From: an uncultured Pelagibacteraceae bacterium
Lineage (GTDB): Bacteria > Pseudomonadota > Alphaproteobacteria > Pelagibacterales > Pelagibacteraceae
Reading direction: 5' to 3'
Assembly (NCBI GenBank): GCA_902592655.1
Contig: CACJFE010000002.1
Location: 1 to 64,000 of the forward strand
DNA: 64,000 bases
Both the position numbers and the translations under genes were made by a program. Shown piece by piece: positions 29,384 to 38,414 of this stretch. Each line of letters begins with the position of its first letter. Position 1 is the stretch's first letter. The notes below the pieces were generated by a model that ran no database searches, had not been told where the DNA came from, and was given only the letters and a program-made list of their open reading frames with translations.

Positions 29384-30692
29384 AAGCTACGTAAAAACTA
29401 ATTACGCTAAATACTGCAATTACCCAAATAGCCGGAGAAGTTTTTCCAAATTTTCCTGTAAATATTTGAATTAATGCGTATGAAATAAATGCAAGAGCGA
29501 TACCGTTACTGATGCTGTATGTTAATGGCATTGTTATCATTGCAACTACTGCCGGGCCTGACTCAGCTATATCATCCCACTCGATATCAGTAATATTTCT
29601 CACGAATAAGATTGCTACGTACAACAATGCTGCACCATCTATTTCTTTTGGTAAACTTGTAGCAAGCGGCGAAAAGAATAAACAAGCAAGAAACAAAACT
29701 CCTATTACTAGTGAAGTCATTCCAGTTCTACCTCCAGCCTTAACCCCTGCGCCTGACTCAACATAACTAGTTACAGTTGTTGTACCCATCATTGCTCCAG
29801 CAACCGTTCCAACGCTGTCAGATAACATTGCTTTGTTGATGTCTTGCACTTTACCTTTTTTATCAACTTTACCTGCTACGTTAGCAACCGATGTTAATGT
29901 TCCTGCTGTATCAAAAAAGTCAATGAATAATAAAGTAAAAACTATTGAAGCCATACCTGCAGTAAGCGCTGCTTTAAGATCAAAATCAAATAAGTATGTC
30001 ATTGGTGGGATAGAACCAACAACACCATTAAATTTTGCTAAACCAGTAGCCCAAGCTATTATACTAAATAAAAGGATACCAATTATAATGTTTCCTCTTA
30101 TCTTCATCTTTTCTAAAACAATCATAAAGACAAAAGTTAAACAACCAAGAAGCACTAAAGGATTTTTAATATCACCTAGTGTAACTAGAGTAACTGGATG
30201 GTCTCCAACTACACCCATAATTTCTAAACCAATAATAGCAAGAAACAATCCTATACCTGCACCGATTCCAAGTTTTAAACTCCTAGGTATAGAATTTATT
30301 AACCATGCTCTAAGTGGTGTTAATGAAATTGCTAAGAATATTATTCCAGCTACTAAAACTGCGCCTAAAGCTGCTTGTGGAGTGTAGCCCATTCCTGCTA
30401 CCACACCATATGCTACAAATGCATTTATACCCATACCTGGCGCAAGACCTATAGGCCAAGTTTTTCCATAAAATGCCATTATAAAGCAAGCTAACGCAGT
30501 TGCTAAAATTGTTGCAGTAAAGACTGCACCAAAATCAAAAAAACCTTTTTCTGTTCCGGCAAATTCACCAGATAAGATAAAAGGATTCAAAAACATTATG
30601 TAAGCCATTGTAAGAAAGGTCGTTACACCAGCAATCACCTCTGTTTTGAAATTTGTTTTATGTTTTCTATATTCAAAATATTTTTCCATCAT
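29382..30692 (-). CDS. NCS2/AzgA-family purine permease
   Basis: Nucleobase permease of 436 residues with about 12-14 hydrophobic segments. AzgA-type features: VIAGVTTFLTMAYIMFLNP at the start, GLAPGMGINAFVAYGV, GAGIGLFLAIIGL and the late GTTTVTSYVESGAGVKAGGRTG region. AzgA members carry adenine, guanine or hypoxanthine. The facing phosphoribosyltransferase supports purine salvage. A CGGAGG ribosome site lies 9 bases before the ATG at 30692; an ATG one codon later is equally possible. I see no purine riboswitch in its leader. Confidence 0.9.
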   Translation of the reverse strand: MMEKYFEYRKHKTNFKTEVIAGVTTFLTMAYIMFLNPFILSGEFAGTEKGFFDFGAVFTATILATALACFIMAFYGKTWPIGLAPGMGINAFVAYGVVAGMGYTPQAALGAVLVAGIIFLAISLTPLRAWLINSIPRSLKLGIGAGIGLFLAIIGLEIMGVVGDHPVTLVTLGDIKNPLVLLGCLTFVFMIVLEKMKIRGNIIIGILLFSIIAWATGLAKFNGVVGSIPPMTYLFDFDLKAALTAGMASIVFTLLFIDFFDTAGTLTSVANVAGKVDKKGKVQDINKAMLSDSVGTVAGAMMGTTTVTSYVESGAGVKAGGRTGMTSLVIGVLFLACLFFSPLATSLPKEIDGAALLYVAILFVRNITDIEWDDIAESGPAVVAMITMPLTYSISNGIALAFISYALIQIFTGKFGKTSPAIWVIAVFSVISFYVA

Positions 30693-30749
30693 AAAATAAA
30701 ACCTCCGATGAGAGTTTAATACTCTATATAGATAGTAAAATCTTAACTA

Positions 30750-30758
30750 AATATAACA
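30750..30758 (-). promoter_or_regulatory. Possible extended -10 promoter for the NCS2 permease
   Basis: On the minus strand TGTTATATT gives an extended -10 element about 58 bases before the permease ATG, with a TTGAAT upstream at a short spacing of 14. A small AGAGT/ACTCT stem lies in the leader just before the ribosome site. Confidence 0.3.
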
Positions 30759-30795
30759 TAGCTGATTAGATTCAACCCACAGTAAATATATCTGT

Positions 30796-30814
30796 TTATA
30801 ACTTTTCGTTATAA
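30796..30814 (+). repeat. Inverted repeat ahead of the lipoprotein-gsh operon
   Basis: TTATAAC (30796-30802) and GTTATAA (30808-30814) form a perfect 7-bp stem with a 5-base loop, ending 12 bases before the ATG of the lipoprotein gene. It could be an operator or a leader hairpin. Confidence 0.4.
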
Positions 30815-30826
30815 AATCAGGATTAA

Positions 30827-31132
30827 ATGAATAAATTTTTTTTAAATATTTTATACACATTATTTTTAATCTTATTGCTTAGTTGTCAATCTGTATCCGA
30901 AAAAATTGAAAATACACAAAATCAAGAGCAAAAAGAATTGAGCAAGTGGCTTGATAAGCCAGAATCAGAACTAAAAAATTTTTATGGCCAACCTGACAGG
31001 ATAGAGTTTTTAGATTCTAGAAATAGAAATTACGTTTATGTCACAGAAAAATATAGAATAAAATGTATAAGAAAATTTGAAGTTAATCCTAAAAATATGG
31101 TAGTAGGCTTTAGCAGTAAAAACTGTTTTTAA
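30827..31132 (+). CDS. Small lipoprotein of unknown function
   Basis: 101 residues. A signal sequence ends in the lipobox LLLLSC (cysteine at residue 20), followed by a short linker and a domain with KPESELKNFYGQPDRIEF and two more cysteines in the C-terminal third (IKCIRKFEV and the final NCF), which could form a disulfide. I do not recognise a named family; the overall plan recalls small SmpA/BamE-like outer-membrane lipoproteins but the match is weak. The next gene, gshA, begins 2 bases after its stop. Confidence 0.7.
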   Translation: MNKFFLNILYTLFLILLLSCQSVSEKIENTQNQEQKELSKWLDKPESELKNFYGQPDRIEFLDSRNRNYVYVTEKYRIKCIRKFEVNPKNMVVGFSSKNCF

Positions 31133-31134
31133 GC

Positions 31135-32457
31135 ATGAATGAAAATACTAAGTCTCAATTTATTGATTATTTCGTAAAAGGAATAAAAGAAAAAAATCAA
31201 CTAAAAGTGGGAGTAGAACATGAGCGATTTTTATTTACTGGTAGAGATAACAAAAGAATTGATTACGATACTTTAAAAAAATTGTTTAACAATCTTAAAT
31301 TAAATGATTGGACACCTATCTATGAGGGTGAAAATATAATTGGTATGCAAAGAGGCAAGCAGCAAATTACAACAGAACCGGGTTTTCAATGTGAACTTTC
31401 TGGTGAACCACTAGACAGTATCCACAAAGTTTGTAGCGAAAGTTCAAATTTTTTAAATGAAATTAAGAAAGCAAGCGAGGATCTTGATGTAACTACTATT
31501 TCAATAGCGTTTGACCCGTATAATGATTTTGAAGATATACCTAAAAGTCAAAAAGAGAGATACAGAATAATGACTACTGAGATGCCTAAAGGAGGAAAGA
31601 AAAGTTTAGATATGATGTATAGGACATGCGGTATTCAAGTAAATTTTGATTACACATCTGAAAAAAATTTTGAAAAAATATTTAGATTGAGCAATTATTT
31701 AACACCTTTATCTATCGCATTATATGCCAATTCTCCTTTTGAAAATCAAAATCTTACTGGTTTTTACTCTTATAGAAATAAAGTATGGCAAAATACTTCT
31801 AGAGGAGGAATAATGCCGATCGCATTTGAGCAAGTAACTTTTGAAAAATATTTTGATTATGTAATTAATTACCCAATTTTATTTTTGATTAGGAATAAAA
31901 AGTACATCCAGCCGTCTGGACAAACTTTTAAAGATTTCATTAATGGAAAGTTTAAAAATCTAAATGAAAAAGCAAGTCTAAAAGATTTTGAAATTCATCT
32001 TGCTACAATCTTTACTGAAGTAAGATTAAAACAGTTTGTGGAATTTAGATCACTAGACACTTGTGACTGGGAATGTTTTTGCGATGGACCCGCTTTTTTA
32101 ACAGGTTTATTTTATTCATCGTTAGACGAGGCTTTTAATATTGTAAAAAAATGGAAAAAGGAAAATGTTATGAATGCATATATTCATTCCCCAAAAAAAG
32201 GTTTAGAAACTGAGTTAGAGGGAAAAACTTTACATGAGTGGGGTAAAATTTTTTTAGAATTATCTAAATCCGGATTAATAAAAAGAGATAAAAAAAATAA
32301 AAAACAACAAGACGAAACTATTTACTTAAGCCACACCGAAAATGTCATAAAAGAAAAAAAGAATAGAGCTCAATTGTTAATCGACAAATACAAAAAAAAT
32401 AATAATCTAGAGTTTTTTAATAATGAAAAAGAAAATTTTAGCTATTCAGGGCTCTGA
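31135..32457 (+). CDS. gshA: Glutamate-cysteine ligase, plant/alphaproteobacterial type
   Basis: First enzyme of glutathione synthesis, joining glutamate and cysteine with ATP. KVGVEHERFLF near residue 23, PGFQCELSGEP near 85, MPKGGKKSLDMMYRTCGIQ near 150, the SRGGIMPIAFE loop and EVRLKQFVEFRSLD match the class shared by alphaproteobacteria and plants, which is unrelated in detail to E. coli GshA. Length 440 is normal. Its 3' end overlaps gshB by 35 bases. Confidence 0.92.
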   Translation: MNENTKSQFIDYFVKGIKEKNQLKVGVEHERFLFTGRDNKRIDYDTLKKLFNNLKLNDWTPIYEGENIIGMQRGKQQITTEPGFQCELSGEPLDSIHKVCSESSNFLNEIKKASEDLDVTTISIAFDPYNDFEDIPKSQKERYRIMTTEMPKGGKKSLDMMYRTCGIQVNFDYTSEKNFEKIFRLSNYLTPLSIALYANSPFENQNLTGFYSYRNKVWQNTSRGGIMPIAFEQVTFEKYFDYVINYPILFLIRNKKYIQPSGQTFKDFINGKFKNLNEKASLKDFEIHLATIFTEVRLKQFVEFRSLDTCDWECFCDGPAFLTGLFYSSLDEAFNIVKKWKKENVMNAYIHSPKKGLETELEGKTLHEWGKIFLELSKSGLIKRDKKNKKQQDETIYLSHTENVIKEKKNRAQLLIDKYKKNNNLEFFNNEKENFSYSGL

Positions 32458-33343
32458 AATTAATAGGATAAATTACAATACAGATACCTCTTTATTTTTA
32501 GCGCTAGAGGCCCAAAAAAGAAAATTTGATATTTATTATTACGAACCGAAAAATTTATCCTTTAACAATGGCAAAGTATTAGCAAAATGTGTTAAAATTC
32601 AAGTTTCAAACAATCAAATTAATCCGATAAAAAAAATTAAAAAGGTAGATTTAAATCTTTTAAAAGTGAAAGTTTTGTTGATTAGAAACGAACCACCATT
32701 TGATCAACAATATATTAACACGACATTTATGTTAGACCAAATATCAAACAAAATCAAAATAGTAAATAATCCTAAATCAATACGAGATGTGCATGAAAAA
32801 CTTTTTTCTTTGAAATTTATTAAATTTATGCCGCCAACTCTAATAAGTGAAAATTCAGATGAGATAAAAAGTTTTATCCAAAAATATAAAAAAATAATTA
32901 TAAAACCTATCGAAGGTTATGGAGGAAGTGATGTTAGTTTAATTAAAAAATTTAAAAAAAAAATAATTAATAAATATTTTAAAAAATATAATCACGTAGT
33001 AATACAAAAATTTTTGGGGGAAATATCTAAAGGTGACAAAAGGATTTTTATAATTAATGGAAAAATAAAGGGTGCAATTTCCAGAGTTCCAAAAAAAGGA
33101 AGCTTTCTCTCAAATATGAGTAAAGGTGCTGAACCAAAAAGAATTAATGTTAATACAAAAGAGCTAAGAATAAGCAAAATAATAGCTAAGGAATTAAAAA
33201 AAAATAATATTTACTTTGCTGGAATAGATTTTATTCAAGGAAAGTTAATAGGTGATATTAATGTTACTAGTCCGACAGGACTCAAAACTTATTATGATTT
33301 GACTGGTATCAATTTAGCAAAGTATTTTTTTGATAATATTTGA
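32423..33343 (+). CDS. gshB: Glutathione synthase
   Basis: ATP-grasp enzyme adding glycine to gamma-glutamylcysteine. RNEPPFDQQYINTTFMLDQI, IIIKPIEGYGGSDVSLI and GDKRIFIINGKIKGAISRVP are characteristic, and INVTSPTGLKTYYDLTG near the end is the substrate-binding loop. At 306 residues it is close to the family length. The ATG lies 35 bases inside the gshA frame, so the pair should be coupled. A strong hairpin follows the stop. Confidence 0.92.
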   Translation: MKKKILAIQGSEINRINYNTDTSLFLALEAQKRKFDIYYYEPKNLSFNNGKVLAKCVKIQVSNNQINPIKKIKKVDLNLLKVKVLLIRNEPPFDQQYINTTFMLDQISNKIKIVNNPKSIRDVHEKLFSLKFIKFMPPTLISENSDEIKSFIQKYKKIIIKPIEGYGGSDVSLIKKFKKKIINKYFKKYNHVVIQKFLGEISKGDKRIFIINGKIKGAISRVPKKGSFLSNMSKGAEPKRINVNTKELRISKIIAKELKKNNIYFAGIDFIQGKLIGDINVTSPTGLKTYYDLTGINLAKYFFDNI

Positions 33344-33370
33344 TACTTGCGGAGATTTACTCCGCAAGTA
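33344..33370. terminator. Strong hairpin between gshB and hsp20
   Basis: TACTTGCGGAG (33344-33354) pairs with CTCCGCAAGTA (33360-33370) in a perfect 11-bp stem around a 5-base ATTTA loop. It lies between two convergent genes. There is no clear T-run on either side, so it may act by stabilising 3' ends or as a terminator that does not need a long U tract. Confidence 0.65.
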
Positions 33371-33377
33371 AGGTAAC

Positions 33378-33821
33378 TTATTTAATTTCAATAAGTCTTT
33401 TTTTCTTTAATTCAGGGACGATTTTTTCACAAGAAATCGTTAGCAAACCATCTTTTAGCTCAGCACCATTCACTTTTACATCATCTGCAATTGTAAATGA
33501 TCTCGCAAAAGATCTTTGAGATATTCCTCGATGAATAACCTCATCACCTTCTTTTTCTTCAGTTCTTTTAACGTTTTTTGTTTTCACTGTTAAAAGATTA
33601 TCTTCATATTCAACTTCAACATCATCTTTGTTAAAGCCAGCAACTGCTACTTCAATAGCATACTTATCTTTGCCTACTTTTCGGATGTTGTATGGCGGGT
33701 AATTGGCTTGAACACCAAGACTGCCATTCCCCAACATAGACTCGAACTGATCAAACATGTCATCGAATCCAATGCTTAAAGGTCTGAGTGAATTAAAGAT
33801 CGATAGATCCTTACTTGTCAT
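33378..33821 (-). CDS. Small heat-shock protein, Hsp20/IbpA type
   Basis: ATP-independent holding chaperone of 147 residues. The alpha-crystallin domain starts near residue 42 (PPYNIRKVGKDKYAIEVAVAG) and includes DNLLTVKTKN, HRGISQRSFARSFTI and the DGLLTISCEK strand. A short C-terminal tail carries KKRLIEIK, with the I-x-I-like anchoring motif. Expression is likely heat-controlled because the leader folds over a strong ribosome site (see 33822-33886). Confidence 0.93.
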   Translation of the reverse strand: MTSKDLSIFNSLRPLSIGFDDMFDQFESMLGNGSLGVQANYPPYNIRKVGKDKYAIEVAVAGFNKDDVEVEYEDNLLTVKTKNVKRTEEKEGDEVIHRGISQRSFARSFTIADDVKVNGAELKDGLLTISCEKIVPELKKKRLIEIK

Positions 33822-33886
33822 ATATCCTCCTTTGTTAGCAAGGTTAATGTCAGTCCCATTTGGCGACCGACATAGTTGATATGGGA
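33822..33886 (-). promoter_or_regulatory. ROSE-like RNA thermometer leader of hsp20
   Basis: Read on the minus strand, the leader has a 9-bp stem (33865-33873 with 33847-33855, one G-U pair) and then CCUUGCU (33843-33837) that can pair with the AAAGGAGG ribosome site (33833-33826), 4 bases before the ATG. U(U/C)GCU facing the Shine-Dalgarno is the hallmark of ROSE elements, which control hsp20 genes in alpha- and gammaproteobacteria. An alternative TCCCAT/ATGGGA pairing (33854-33859 with 33881-33886) also exists. Structure is inferred by hand pairing. Confidence 0.6.
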
Positions 33887-33910
33887 ATTATTTTTATCTT
33901 TTCAAGATTG

Positions 33911-35995
33911 TTATTTTAAAATTTTTGCAGTTTTTAAAATAAATGAATATTCTTCTGCTAGCTCTGTAATCGCATTGTCGCGGCCAGACATTCCTCCATG
34001 ACCTGCTGCTTCCATTTTACATTTTAACAGTTGAATGTTATTATCAGTTTTTGTTTCTCTAAGTTTTGCAATATATTTAACTGGCTCAGAGTAAAGGACT
34101 CTGTTGTCAAACAAAGAAGTTGTAATAAGCATCGGCGGGTAATCTTTTTTATTAATATTGTTATAAGGTGAATAAGATAAAATATACTCAAAATACTCCT
34201 TACTTTTTATAGGGTTTCCCCACATCTCCCATTCGCCTGGTGTTAAAGGTAATTTTTCATTTAACATAGTTGTCATTGTGTCTACAAATGGAACTAACAA
34301 AAGCATTCCAAAAAATAAATCTGGTGCCATATTAGCTACAGCTCCACCTGTAAGACCTCCAGCAGATCCACCATAAAAACAAATTCCGCCTTTGTATGTA
34401 TATCTTTGCTCTATAAGATGATTTGCGCAAGCTATATAATCTAAAAAAGTATTTTTCTTAAATTTTTTTCTACCTTTTTCATGATGTTTATCTCCTAAAT
34501 CTCCCCCACCTCTTACATGAGCAATCGCAAAGGTAATTCCCCTATCAACTAAACAAAATCTTGAAGCACTAAAAGATGGAGATATGCTATGTTTGTATGC
34601 CCCATAAGCATATAAGAGAATTTTTGATTTTCCATCTTGTTTTGCTGTTTTCAATCTAACCAAACTTATAGGTATCATTTGACCATCATGAGACTCAGCT
34701 TTTATTCTTTCAACAACATAATTACTGGAAACATGCCCAGATGGAACCTCTGTTTGTTTTACTAATTTTTTTTGTTTTGAGACAACGTCATACTCATAAA
34801 CTTGTCCTGGAGTCGCCATACTCTCCCAACCGACTCTTATCATTGTAGTATTTGTATCTCTTTGCATTAAAGAAACTCCAGGGACACCTATTGGTTCATC
34901 TGAAATTTTAATTTCTTCTTCTTTGTTGGTTTTAATATTTCTTACAAAAATTTTTGGGATGGCATCAGACTTTTCTGATCTAAGGATAAAATTGTCTAAA
35001 AATTCAAATCCACCGATTACGGTATCTTTTTTAGCGGGAATAAAAACTTCAAATTTATCTATTTGATTAGTCTTACATCTGAGTACCTTATAATCCCTAG
35101 CGTCTTCATTGGTGTGAACATAAAAATAACCTTGCCAAGAGTCTATTGAATAACGAACATCATTTTTTCTTTTTTGAAAAATAGTTGGTTTAATTTCCTT
35201 AGCATCAGTAGGGAAAAAATATTCTTCAGTTGTGATGTGATCGGAAGTCCCAATAATGAAATATTTTTCATCAGAGGTAATACTAATACCACAAGTAAAA
35301 GTTTCATCTTTTTCCTCAAATATTAACTGATCTTGATCAGTCGATGTTCCAAGGACATGTTTGAAAATTTTTCTTGGTCTATGATATTGATCTAATTTTG
35401 AATAGAAAAAACTTTTGTTATCCAAGGCCCAAGTAATACTACCACTAGTATTTTCAACTATATCTTTTTCATTTTTTCCAGTTCTAAGATCTCTCAAATA
35501 AATTGTGTAATATTCTGATCCTTTTAAATCGAGAGAATACGCAATAAAATTATCACAATAAGAAGTGCTCACAGTTCCAACTCCAAAGTACTCTGAACCA
35601 GATTTCTTCTTCTCCAAATCTCCGTCAAAAAAAACTTCCTCGGGTTTAGAACCATCAATGAGTTGTCTCATCCTTTTACCGTAATTACCTTTAGTTTCTG
35701 TTTTTGACCAATAATAATATCTTTTATCTTTATATTTTAATCCAGTGTCATCTAATTTAATCTTACCTTTGATTTCGTTAAATAAATTTTTCTTTAATTC
35801 TTCAACATCTTTGAAGTAGCCTTCAGTTATTTTGTTATTAGCCTCTATATAATCCTTGACTTCAGTATTTAACTTTTTTGGATCCTTTAAAACTTTAAGG
35901 ATATTTGGCTGATCAACCCATGAATAGTCATCTTCTAAGGGGATCCCGTGATAATTTTTCGTAGTCTTTATTTTTTTTAGTTTTGGTATATTCAT
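33911..35995 (-). CDS. Prolyl oligopeptidase family (S9A) peptidase, oligopeptidase B-like
   Basis: Serine peptidase of 694 residues: an N-terminal beta-propeller and a C-terminal alpha/beta hydrolase. The nucleophile is in CFYGGSAGGLTGGAVAN near residue 543; the aspartate lies in TSLFDNRVLYSEP and the histidine in EAAGHGGMSGRD. FAIAHVRGGGDLGDKHHEKG is typical of oligopeptidase B, which cleaves after basic residues in short peptides. There is no signal peptide, so it is cytosolic and probably degrades imported or turnover peptides. Confidence 0.9.
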   Translation of the reverse strand: MNIPKLKKIKTTKNYHGIPLEDDYSWVDQPNILKVLKDPKKLNTEVKDYIEANNKITEGYFKDVEELKKNLFNEIKGKIKLDDTGLKYKDKRYYYWSKTETKGNYGKRMRQLIDGSKPEEVFFDGDLEKKKSGSEYFGVGTVSTSYCDNFIAYSLDLKGSEYYTIYLRDLRTGKNEKDIVENTSGSITWALDNKSFFYSKLDQYHRPRKIFKHVLGTSTDQDQLIFEEKDETFTCGISITSDEKYFIIGTSDHITTEEYFFPTDAKEIKPTIFQKRKNDVRYSIDSWQGYFYVHTNEDARDYKVLRCKTNQIDKFEVFIPAKKDTVIGGFEFLDNFILRSEKSDAIPKIFVRNIKTNKEEEIKISDEPIGVPGVSLMQRDTNTTMIRVGWESMATPGQVYEYDVVSKQKKLVKQTEVPSGHVSSNYVVERIKAESHDGQMIPISLVRLKTAKQDGKSKILLYAYGAYKHSISPSFSASRFCLVDRGITFAIAHVRGGGDLGDKHHEKGRKKFKKNTFLDYIACANHLIEQRYTYKGGICFYGGSAGGLTGGAVANMAPDLFFGMLLLVPFVDTMTTMLNEKLPLTPGEWEMWGNPIKSKEYFEYILSYSPYNNINKKDYPPMLITTSLFDNRVLYSEPVKYIAKLRETKTDNNIQLLKCKMEAAGHGGMSGRDNAITELAEEYSFILKTAKILK

Positions 35996-36008
35996 ATTAG
36001 GAAATTAT

Positions 36009-36521
36009 ATGAATTTGCTTTTGTTGGGAATTATCATTTTCGTCGTAATCTACCTTTTTCTAAATTGGTTCGCTAGAGCCAGTTCAAAAAAGATCGCTAC
36101 AACTATAAAAAAAATTGCAATTTATATATCATTGATTCTAGCCGTCCTATTTACAATTGGTGGTAAATTCATCTTTAGTGTTCCGATGTGGTTGATCCTG
36201 CTTTCTGGGCTTAAGATTAAAGGATTTACTGCATTGCAAATGTATCAGTTATGGAGATTGATCCAATTTATGAAAAATAATACAGCAAGATTTTCTCAAG
36301 GCCAGTTTGGTCAAAGTCCAGGATCATCAAGTCTTACATCAGAAGAGGCTTACAAATTGCTAGGATTAAAAAAGGGCGCAAGCAAAGAAGAAGTTTTAAA
36401 AGCAGCTAATCAATTACAAAAAAAAATTCATCCTGATATGAACCGCAATGTAGACAGTTCCAGATTGAGTCAATTAGTAAATGAAGCTAAAGAAAAAATA
36501 ATAAAAACTGATTTTAGCTAG
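36009..36521 (+). CDS. Membrane-anchored DnaJ-domain protein
   Basis: 170 residues with two or three hydrophobic segments in the first 75 and a J domain at the C-terminus: EEAYKLLGLKKGASKEEVLKA, then the HPD tripeptide in KIHPDMNRN needed to stimulate DnaK ATPase. This membrane-plus-J arrangement resembles the alphaproteobacterial relatives of mitochondrial Tim14/Pam18. Client is unknown. The gene diverges from the peptidase and its 3' end overlaps the convergent GT9 gene by 8 bases. Confidence 0.82.
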   Translation: MNLLLLGIIIFVVIYLFLNWFARASSKKIATTIKKIAIYISLILAVLFTIGGKFIFSVPMWLILLSGLKIKGFTALQMYQLWRLIQFMKNNTARFSQGQFGQSPGSSSLTSEEAYKLLGLKKGASKEEVLKAANQLQKKIHPDMNRNVDSSRLSQLVNEAKEKIIKTDFS

Positions 36522-37476
36522 ACAAAAGCTCAATACATTTATTGTAAACTCTGTCGAAAGAGATTTTATCTGCACCAAGAGTATCGTGATTTGTTGATTC
36601 CTCGGTTTCACCTTCTGGTATAATTACATTAATATTTTCTGAGTACTTTCCATAAGCGAGAACCGGGCTATCTATGAACAAAGCTACAGTTTTTAAATTG
36701 AGAGCCGCACTAATATGCATAAACCCAGTATCATTTCCGCAATACAAATTACAATTTGCTATTATCGGAAGCATTTCATCTATTTTTAAATGATTAAGAG
36801 AAATACAATTTGACCCAATATTTGAGTTTAATATTTCATCAATTATTTGTTGATCATTTTTTCCAGCAACTAAATAAAATTTAGTAGGGTACTTTTCATT
36901 TATTTTTTCAATTAATCTAATAAAATTTTTAATTCCCCAACGCTTTGTTGGTCCAGACGCGCTAATTCCTAGGACAACTCTTGTAAGATCTAGAGACATA
37001 TTTTTTTTCGCATCAGAAATTTTTTCTTTACTAAGAATAAGTTTTGGTTGCGTTGATACTATTTTATCAAGTTCATTTTCCGTGAAAATTTTTGCTGTAT
37101 TCACAATGTGTTGACCTTTTTTTTTAAATAAAGGATATTGAGCAATTTTTTTTATACCTGCTAATTTACAAATTAAAAAATATCTAAGAGAACTATTAAA
37201 GATGAATACTTTATCAAATTTTTTCTCTTTGATGTCTTTAGCTAATTTGAAAAATCCACTTAGTCGATCATGACTACCCGAATTGTCAGTTAAACGTTCT
37301 AATGTGATCACCTCTTCAATATAGGGATCATCTCCAAACAGATCTTTTGCTTTAGTATTTGCTTTAGCTAAAATTGAAACTGGTTTTCCGTATTTTTTTG
37401 AGATTTCATGAATGTAATTTATGTGAATTATACAGTCTCCGAGGCCTACTTTATTTATGAGAATCAGAACTTTCAT
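36514..37476 (-). CDS. Glycosyltransferase family 9 (heptosyltransferase-like)
   Basis: 320 residues with the GT9 two-domain pattern: KVGLGDCIIHINYIHEI at the start, VVLGISASGPTKRWGIKNFIRL near residue 175 and the nucleotide-sugar motif NLYCGNDTGFMHISAALNLKTVALF near 255. GT9 enzymes add heptose or related sugars to lipopolysaccharide core. There is no neighbouring LPS cluster, so the acceptor is unclear. Confidence 0.82.
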   Translation of the reverse strand: MKVLILINKVGLGDCIIHINYIHEISKKYGKPVSILAKANTKAKDLFGDDPYIEEVITLERLTDNSGSHDRLSGFFKLAKDIKEKKFDKVFIFNSSLRYFLICKLAGIKKIAQYPLFKKKGQHIVNTAKIFTENELDKIVSTQPKLILSKEKISDAKKNMSLDLTRVVLGISASGPTKRWGIKNFIRLIEKINEKYPTKFYLVAGKNDQQIIDEILNSNIGSNCISLNHLKIDEMLPIIANCNLYCGNDTGFMHISAALNLKTVALFIDSPVLAYGKYSENINVIIPEGETEESTNHDTLGADKISFDRVYNKCIELLSS

Positions 37477-37523
37477 TTCTAAAATTTATATTATATTTTA
37501 TTTCAATAAATTGGGACAATAAG

Positions 37524-38411
37524 ATGTTAAAACGAGGGATATACGCAGCTAGTTTAAGTGTTTTAAATAAAGACTTAACGTTGAACGTTGAGGCTACCAT
37601 TTCACACGGAGAAAATTTAATTAAAAATGGTTGCACAGGCGTTTTCTTCATGGGATCTACTGGACAAGCACAATTGTGCAGCGTTGATTCAAAAAAGGAA
37701 CTTATATCTAAAATAGCATCCCATAAACTTAGAAAACAATTTTTTATTGGGCTTGGTGTAAATAGTCTTTCTGACTCAATCTCATTAATTAAATATGCAA
37801 ATGAATATGAAATTAATAAAGAGATATTAATCGGAGCTCCAGCCTATTACCAAAATAATACAGATCAAGGTGTTTTTAATTTTTTTCAAAGAATAATTTC
37901 AGAATGCCCTAAAGTAAAAATAGTAATTTATAATTTTGAAAAATTATTTCACTACAAATTTTCAGTTGAGGCTATCACAAATTTAGTTGATGCATTTCCT
38001 AAATCAATAGTTGGTGTCAAAGACAGTTCATATAACCTTTTTCAAAACTTAAAAATTAAAGATTTTTTAGTTTTTCCTGGAAGTGAAGCAAAACTTTTGA
38101 AAGGTTTAGAGTACGGATGCGCGGGATGTATTTCAGCAGTAACTAATGTGACTCACTCTCTGGCTAGAAAAGTGTTTGATGATTTCGAAAATAAAACTCC
38201 ACAAACAAAAAATGAAAAATTAATAAGAGTTAGAGAAACTTTTGATAGCTATAATTTAATATCAGCCTTGCATAGTTATCATTCGATCAAAGACGAAAAT
38301 TATAAGAATATATTACCTCCATTAACTTTATTAAGTGAGGAAAAACAGAAAGAACTTATTAAAAAATTAAATGAACTTAAATTTACTAGCGAAAAAAACC
38401 TAGCAACTTAA
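37524..38411 (+). CDS. DapA/NanA-family aldolase (dihydrodipicolinate synthase-like)
   Basis: TIM-barrel class I aldolase of 295 residues. The Schiff-base lysine is in SIVGVKDSSYN and the assisting tyrosine in KIVIYNFEKLF; GVFFMGSTGQAQLCS corresponds to the GTTGE loop, here STGQA. That change suggests a substrate other than the DapA reaction, such as a sugar acid, since the family covers many pyruvate-dependent aldolases. It is probably not the lysine-pathway DapA. cfa follows after 3 bases. Confidence 0.78.
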   Translation: MLKRGIYAASLSVLNKDLTLNVEATISHGENLIKNGCTGVFFMGSTGQAQLCSVDSKKELISKIASHKLRKQFFIGLGVNSLSDSISLIKYANEYEINKEILIGAPAYYQNNTDQGVFNFFQRIISECPKVKIVIYNFEKLFHYKFSVEAITNLVDAFPKSIVGVKDSSYNLFQNLKIKDFLVFPGSEAKLLKGLEYGCAGCISAVTNVTHSLARKVFDDFENKTPQTKNEKLIRVRETFDSYNLISALHSYHSIKDENYKNILPPLTLLSEEKQKELIKKLNELKFTSEKNLAT

Positions 38412-38414
38412 ATT

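Noticed and set aside
29833-30387. A 184-residue open frame on the plus strand inside the NCS2 permease gene
   Set aside because: It is antisense to a clear membrane transporter, has no recognisable motif, and is composed of mirror codons of hydrophobic residues.
30693-30826. Purine riboswitch before the NCS2 permease
   Set aside because: I looked for the conserved three-helix purine core and found neither its loop sequences nor its spacing; only small A/T-rich stems are present.
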